DNA from: CAYRUP01 sp964427485
Lineage (GTDB): Bacteria; Pseudomonadota; Gammaproteobacteria; DSM-16500
Reading direction: 5' to 3'
Assembly: GCA_964427485.1 (NCBI GenBank)
Contig: CAYRUP010000029.1
Location: 1 to 17,160 of the forward strand
DNA length: 17,160 bases
Shown piece after piece: positions 14,824 through 17,160 of this stretch (positions are counted from its first letter, which is position 1; every line of letters starts with the position of its first letter). The notes beneath the pieces were generated by a model that saw only the letters and a program-made list of their open reading frames with translations, did not search any database and was not told the DNA's origin. The position numbers and the translations under genes were made by a program.

Positions 14824-16050
14824 ATGTCATCGATCCGTGTCAACATGCAAGAACGTGCTGGATATCAATTTTGTCAAATATTAAGTGAATTAAGTACGCA
14901 AATAAATCCAATCATTACTGATCGAAAATTTATTGTCTCAAAGAGTAGCCTCTTTTTAAAAAATCTCAGCATAGATCAATTGCATAATGAAACACTTAAA
15001 ATCAAATCTGGATTTGAACAACTCATTAATTCAATTAGTATTTTGAATATAAAAATGGAAATTGAAGAATCGGAACGAAAACATTTTCGTGTTGATAAAA
15101 ATTTAGATGATGAAATTCAAGAAGGAGAAACGGCGATAAAAAAACTGAAACAAAATCTTAATCAACTCAGTATAGATTTTGAAGAAAAAAAAAGAGAAAT
15201 TATTACAAAACAACAAATTGTCAGCGAACAAATTGAAATAAAACACGATGAAACTTCGCTTAAAATTATGGAGGATATTGCAGCAGATGGAGCTTACACG
15301 AGTGATATTGTGCGATTACAAGCCGACAGAAGAGATGCACAAGAAAAATTAGATATCCTATGCTGCAGTTGTTTGCCTTGCAATTCAAAAAAAGAAAAAA
15401 TAGCTTTTAAAAATATTGATGATCAAATTACGCTTTTGGAATCGAAAGAAGCAGAACGCAAAAAAAAATCCAGTGCAACAGGGCCTTATTCTGAAATCAG
15501 AAAACTTGAGGCAGAACAAGATCAATTAAAAAAACAACTGGATCAACTTATCGAATCGTATCCAGCGCATATTTTAGAAGCTAAATTAATTTTCGATCAA
15601 GAAGAAAAAAATTTACAGGCCGCTAAAATTAAAATGCAAAATAGTAGAGATACTTATTTTTCGCAAATTTCGCCCGACAATGTGGTCTATTATGTTAGAG
15701 CTTATGCGTGTTTAGTCGAATTACTACGCTTGGTTATGAAAGCATACAGCACAAAGTATGCTCTTATGCAGGGAACCATTTCCAAAAATGATTCGTTAAA
15801 AATATTAAATGATAGATTGAACCAGACGAAAGAAGAAATAGGATTTAAAATATATCATTTATGGTATAACGCAACACAGACTAGAACAATAAGCGAAGCC
15901 TATAATCAATTTCAAACATTGTCTGAGATAGAAAAGATAGCTTTTTTACAGGGAAAATTTAGCAATGAACTCGTACGAAAAATAACGCTGCCCTTTCCGC
16001 ATTTACATGAGGAGCTAGATTATGTTAGGAAGACTGGAAATAGAAAATAA
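14824..16050 (+). CDS. Coiled-coil protein with central cysteine cluster, unknown function (paralog 1)
   Basis: I do not recognise this 408-residue protein. It has no signal peptide and no clear membrane segment. It is rich in Lys, Glu, Gln and Ile, and heptad-like helical stretches span about 55-150 and 190-275. Between them lies a compact cysteine cluster LCCSCLPC (C180, C181, C183, C186). The C-terminal part (about 286-390) looks helical and globular, with W347, F363 and an ELVRKI motif at 382-387 shared with the next gene. The tail HLHEELDYVRKTGNRK has a small acidic patch near the end, as in some Dot/Icm substrates, but this is weak. The composition is more AT-rich than the neighbouring housekeeping genes. 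A strong ribosome site and a PmrA-like box lie upstream. A secreted effector or membrane-attached structural protein are both possible. Confidence 0.8.
   Translation: MSSIRVNMQERAGYQFCQILSELSTQINPIITDRKFIVSKSSLFLKNLSIDQLHNETLKIKSGFEQLINSISILNIKMEIEESERKHFRVDKNLDDEIQEGETAIKKLKQNLNQLSIDFEEKKREIITKQQIVSEQIEIKHDETSLKIMEDIAADGAYTSDIVRLQADRRDAQEKLDILCCSCLPCNSKKEKIAFKNIDDQITLLESKEAERKKKSSATGPYSEIRKLEAEQDQLKKQLDQLIESYPAHILEAKLIFDQEEKNLQAAKIKMQNSRDTYFSQISPDNVVYYVRAYACLVELLRLVMKAYSTKYALMQGTISKNDSLKILNDRLNQTKEEIGFKIYHLWYNATQTRTISEAYNQFQTLSEIEKIAFLQGKFSNELVRKITLPFPHLHEELDYVRKTGNRK
16009..16014 (+). promoter_or_regulatory. Ribosome binding site inside the upstream gene
   Basis: GAGGAG lies 7 bases before the ATG at 16022, inside the last codons of the preceding gene. 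It supports that start and translational coupling of the two paralogs. Confidence 0.75.
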
Positions 16051-17101
16051 TGCATTACATCAAAAAAAAATTAGACCATTAGAAGTATTATGTCAGACAC
16101 TAAATGCAATTAATCAAATTCAAATCAATGCTATACCCTCTGCATTAGTAATTGAATATAAGCAATTTGCACAAGCGGTGAGGCAACTTGATAGCGTAGC
16201 GAAAATAGACGGAAAAATGACAAGCTATAATTATGATGATGTTGATCGCGAAGAACGCGACAGACTCCATGTTAAGTTGACTCAAGTACGCGAAAAATTT
16301 AATATAGACTTACTCGAATATGAACATAAGTTAGCAGCGATGGAAGCTGAAATTAGAAAAATTCATCTTGATATTATGGAATTCAATCGTGCCAATTCAA
16401 TATTAGAAGAAAAAAAATTGGTAAAAGAACAAGAACTTTATCAACAACTCAGCGCTGAAAATGAAGAAAAAAAAAATATAATTGACAAACAGAATTGTTG
16501 TTACAAATATATCTTGTGTTGTTTTACGTCTACTGCTGTGAATAAAACCCAGCAATCCATAACTAAATTGAAAGATCAGCAACAAAAACTTCTTCTCTCC
16601 GATCCTAGTGCTAGTAATACCATTACAATCGCGAGTTTGACTTTAAAAAGGGAGCAGCTTTATCTTAAACAAAAAGAATTAATTGCTAATCCACCGCAAT
16701 TAAATGATGAAGCACTCGCCATTCAGTTGGGTCAAGCGATTGCTAGAATTGAGGAAGGTGAAACAAAATATTATACTGAAGTCACTAAAAGAATAATGTT
16801 TCATCTTGTGCGTGTTGATGCACTGTATAATTCACTTGTTAAAAAAATGGCTGATTTTCCTATATTGCCATTAAATCCTTCGGTAAAAAAATTATTTGTT
16901 AACAGTGTAAAAAAAATTACTGAGTTAATTAATCAATTTTGGTGTGCAACGCCAGAAGTACATGAAACCAGTTATTTTAAAGAAATTTTTGGTAAATTAA
17001 GAAGTACTGAACGAGCTGAAATTTTATTGGCGGATAATATAACACCGGAGTTGGTGAATAAAATAGTTTTTGATGATGGGCTCCTCATCCCCCTACCCTG
17101 A
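16022..17101 (+). CDS. Coiled-coil protein with central cysteine cluster, unknown function (paralog 2)
   Basis: This 359-residue protein is not a family I recognise, but it is a diverged copy of the protein encoded just upstream. The layout is the same: an N-terminal helical part, coiled-coil stretches about 75-155 and 175-222, a cysteine cluster between them (CCYKYILCC, with C159, C160, C166, C167) and a C-terminal helical module. That module shares a tryptophan (W307), a phenylalanine 16 residues later (F323; also 16 in the first copy) and ELVNKI at 343-348. The gene overlaps the first by 29 bases in another frame and has its own GAGGAG site. It ends about 20 residues earlier relative to the shared motif than its partner, with the final codons (LLIPLP) in sequence resembling a repeat. 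Truncation or repeat insertion at the 3' end is possible. Confidence 0.78.
   Translation: MLGRLEIENNALHQKKIRPLEVLCQTLNAINQIQINAIPSALVIEYKQFAQAVRQLDSVAKIDGKMTSYNYDDVDREERDRLHVKLTQVREKFNIDLLEYEHKLAAMEAEIRKIHLDIMEFNRANSILEEKKLVKEQELYQQLSAENEEKKNIIDKQNCCYKYILCCFTSTAVNKTQQSITKLKDQQQKLLLSDPSASNTITIASLTLKREQLYLKQKELIANPPQLNDEALAIQLGQAIARIEEGETKYYTEVTKRIMFHLVRVDALYNSLVKKMADFPILPLNPSVKKLFVNSVKKITELINQFWCATPEVHETSYFKEIFGKLRSTERAEILLADNITPELVNKIVFDDGLLIPLP
17079..17100. repeat. Possible repeat remnant at the 3' end of paralog 2
   Basis: CTCATCCCCCTACCCT resembles the reverse complement of the GGGGATGAGGGT part of the 9268-9320 repeat, and a similar CCTACCCTG recurs at 17105-17113. The match is short and degenerate. 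Confidence 0.3.
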
Positions 17102-17160
17102 GAGCCTACCCTGCACACACATCTTTGTTTTTAAATTGACCTTAATCTTTGCGTCATCCC

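Noticed and set aside
17151..17160. Terminal GCGTCATCCC as the beginning of another palindromic element
   Set aside because: It shares only GTCATCC and then diverges (C instead of T); the window ends before it can be judged.

Overview
The window looks like a chromosomal segment of a low-GC gammaproteobacterium. The recognisable proteins (YciO, RlmD, RelA, BarA, TtcA, GloB) align closely from memory with their Escherichia coli counterparts, and a 6S RNA of gammaproteobacterial type is present. The AT-rich composition, abundant short palindromic repeats, a Francisella-like lipid A sugar gene set, and two tandem coiled-coil orphan genes behind a possible PmrA-type box all point to a host-associated lineage such as the Legionellales/Coxiella group. 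That placement is an inference; no rRNA or secretion-system gene lies in the window.

Layout. Positions 1-340 carry part of a dispersed palindromic element and an unlisted 6S RNA gene (ssrS, minus strand). yciO (minus) then lies divergent from an apparent operon rlmD-relA-barA (plus), covering 23S rRNA methylation, (p)ppGpp synthesis and the BarA sensor kinase. relA is interrupted by a 10-N assembly gap. The 70 bases on either side of the gap are two diverged versions of the same segment (47 of 70 identical), and collapsing them gives an in-frame 735-residue RelA. A 308-base intergenic stretch (7407-7714) with one complete palindromic element separates barA from an atypical POT-family transporter. 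That gene converges on ttcA, with a strong hairpin terminator between them.

From about 10.2 to 13.9 kb are three genes that together resemble the Francisella NaxD-FlmK-FlmF2 set: a YdjC-family deacetylase, an ArnT-type glycosyltransferase and a GtrB/ArnC-type polyprenyl-phosphate glycosyltransferase. They are arranged on both strands, and a second complete copy of the palindromic element, inverted, lies between the last two. gloB follows on the minus strand, upstream of the GT2 gene.

The last 2.3 kb hold the least familiar material: two overlapping genes for long coiled-coil proteins, each with a central cluster of four cysteines and a shared C-terminal pattern. They are diverged tandem paralogs preceded by a very strong ribosome binding site and a PmrA-like direct repeat. 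They are candidate secreted or membrane-associated accessory proteins; no function can be assigned from sequence.
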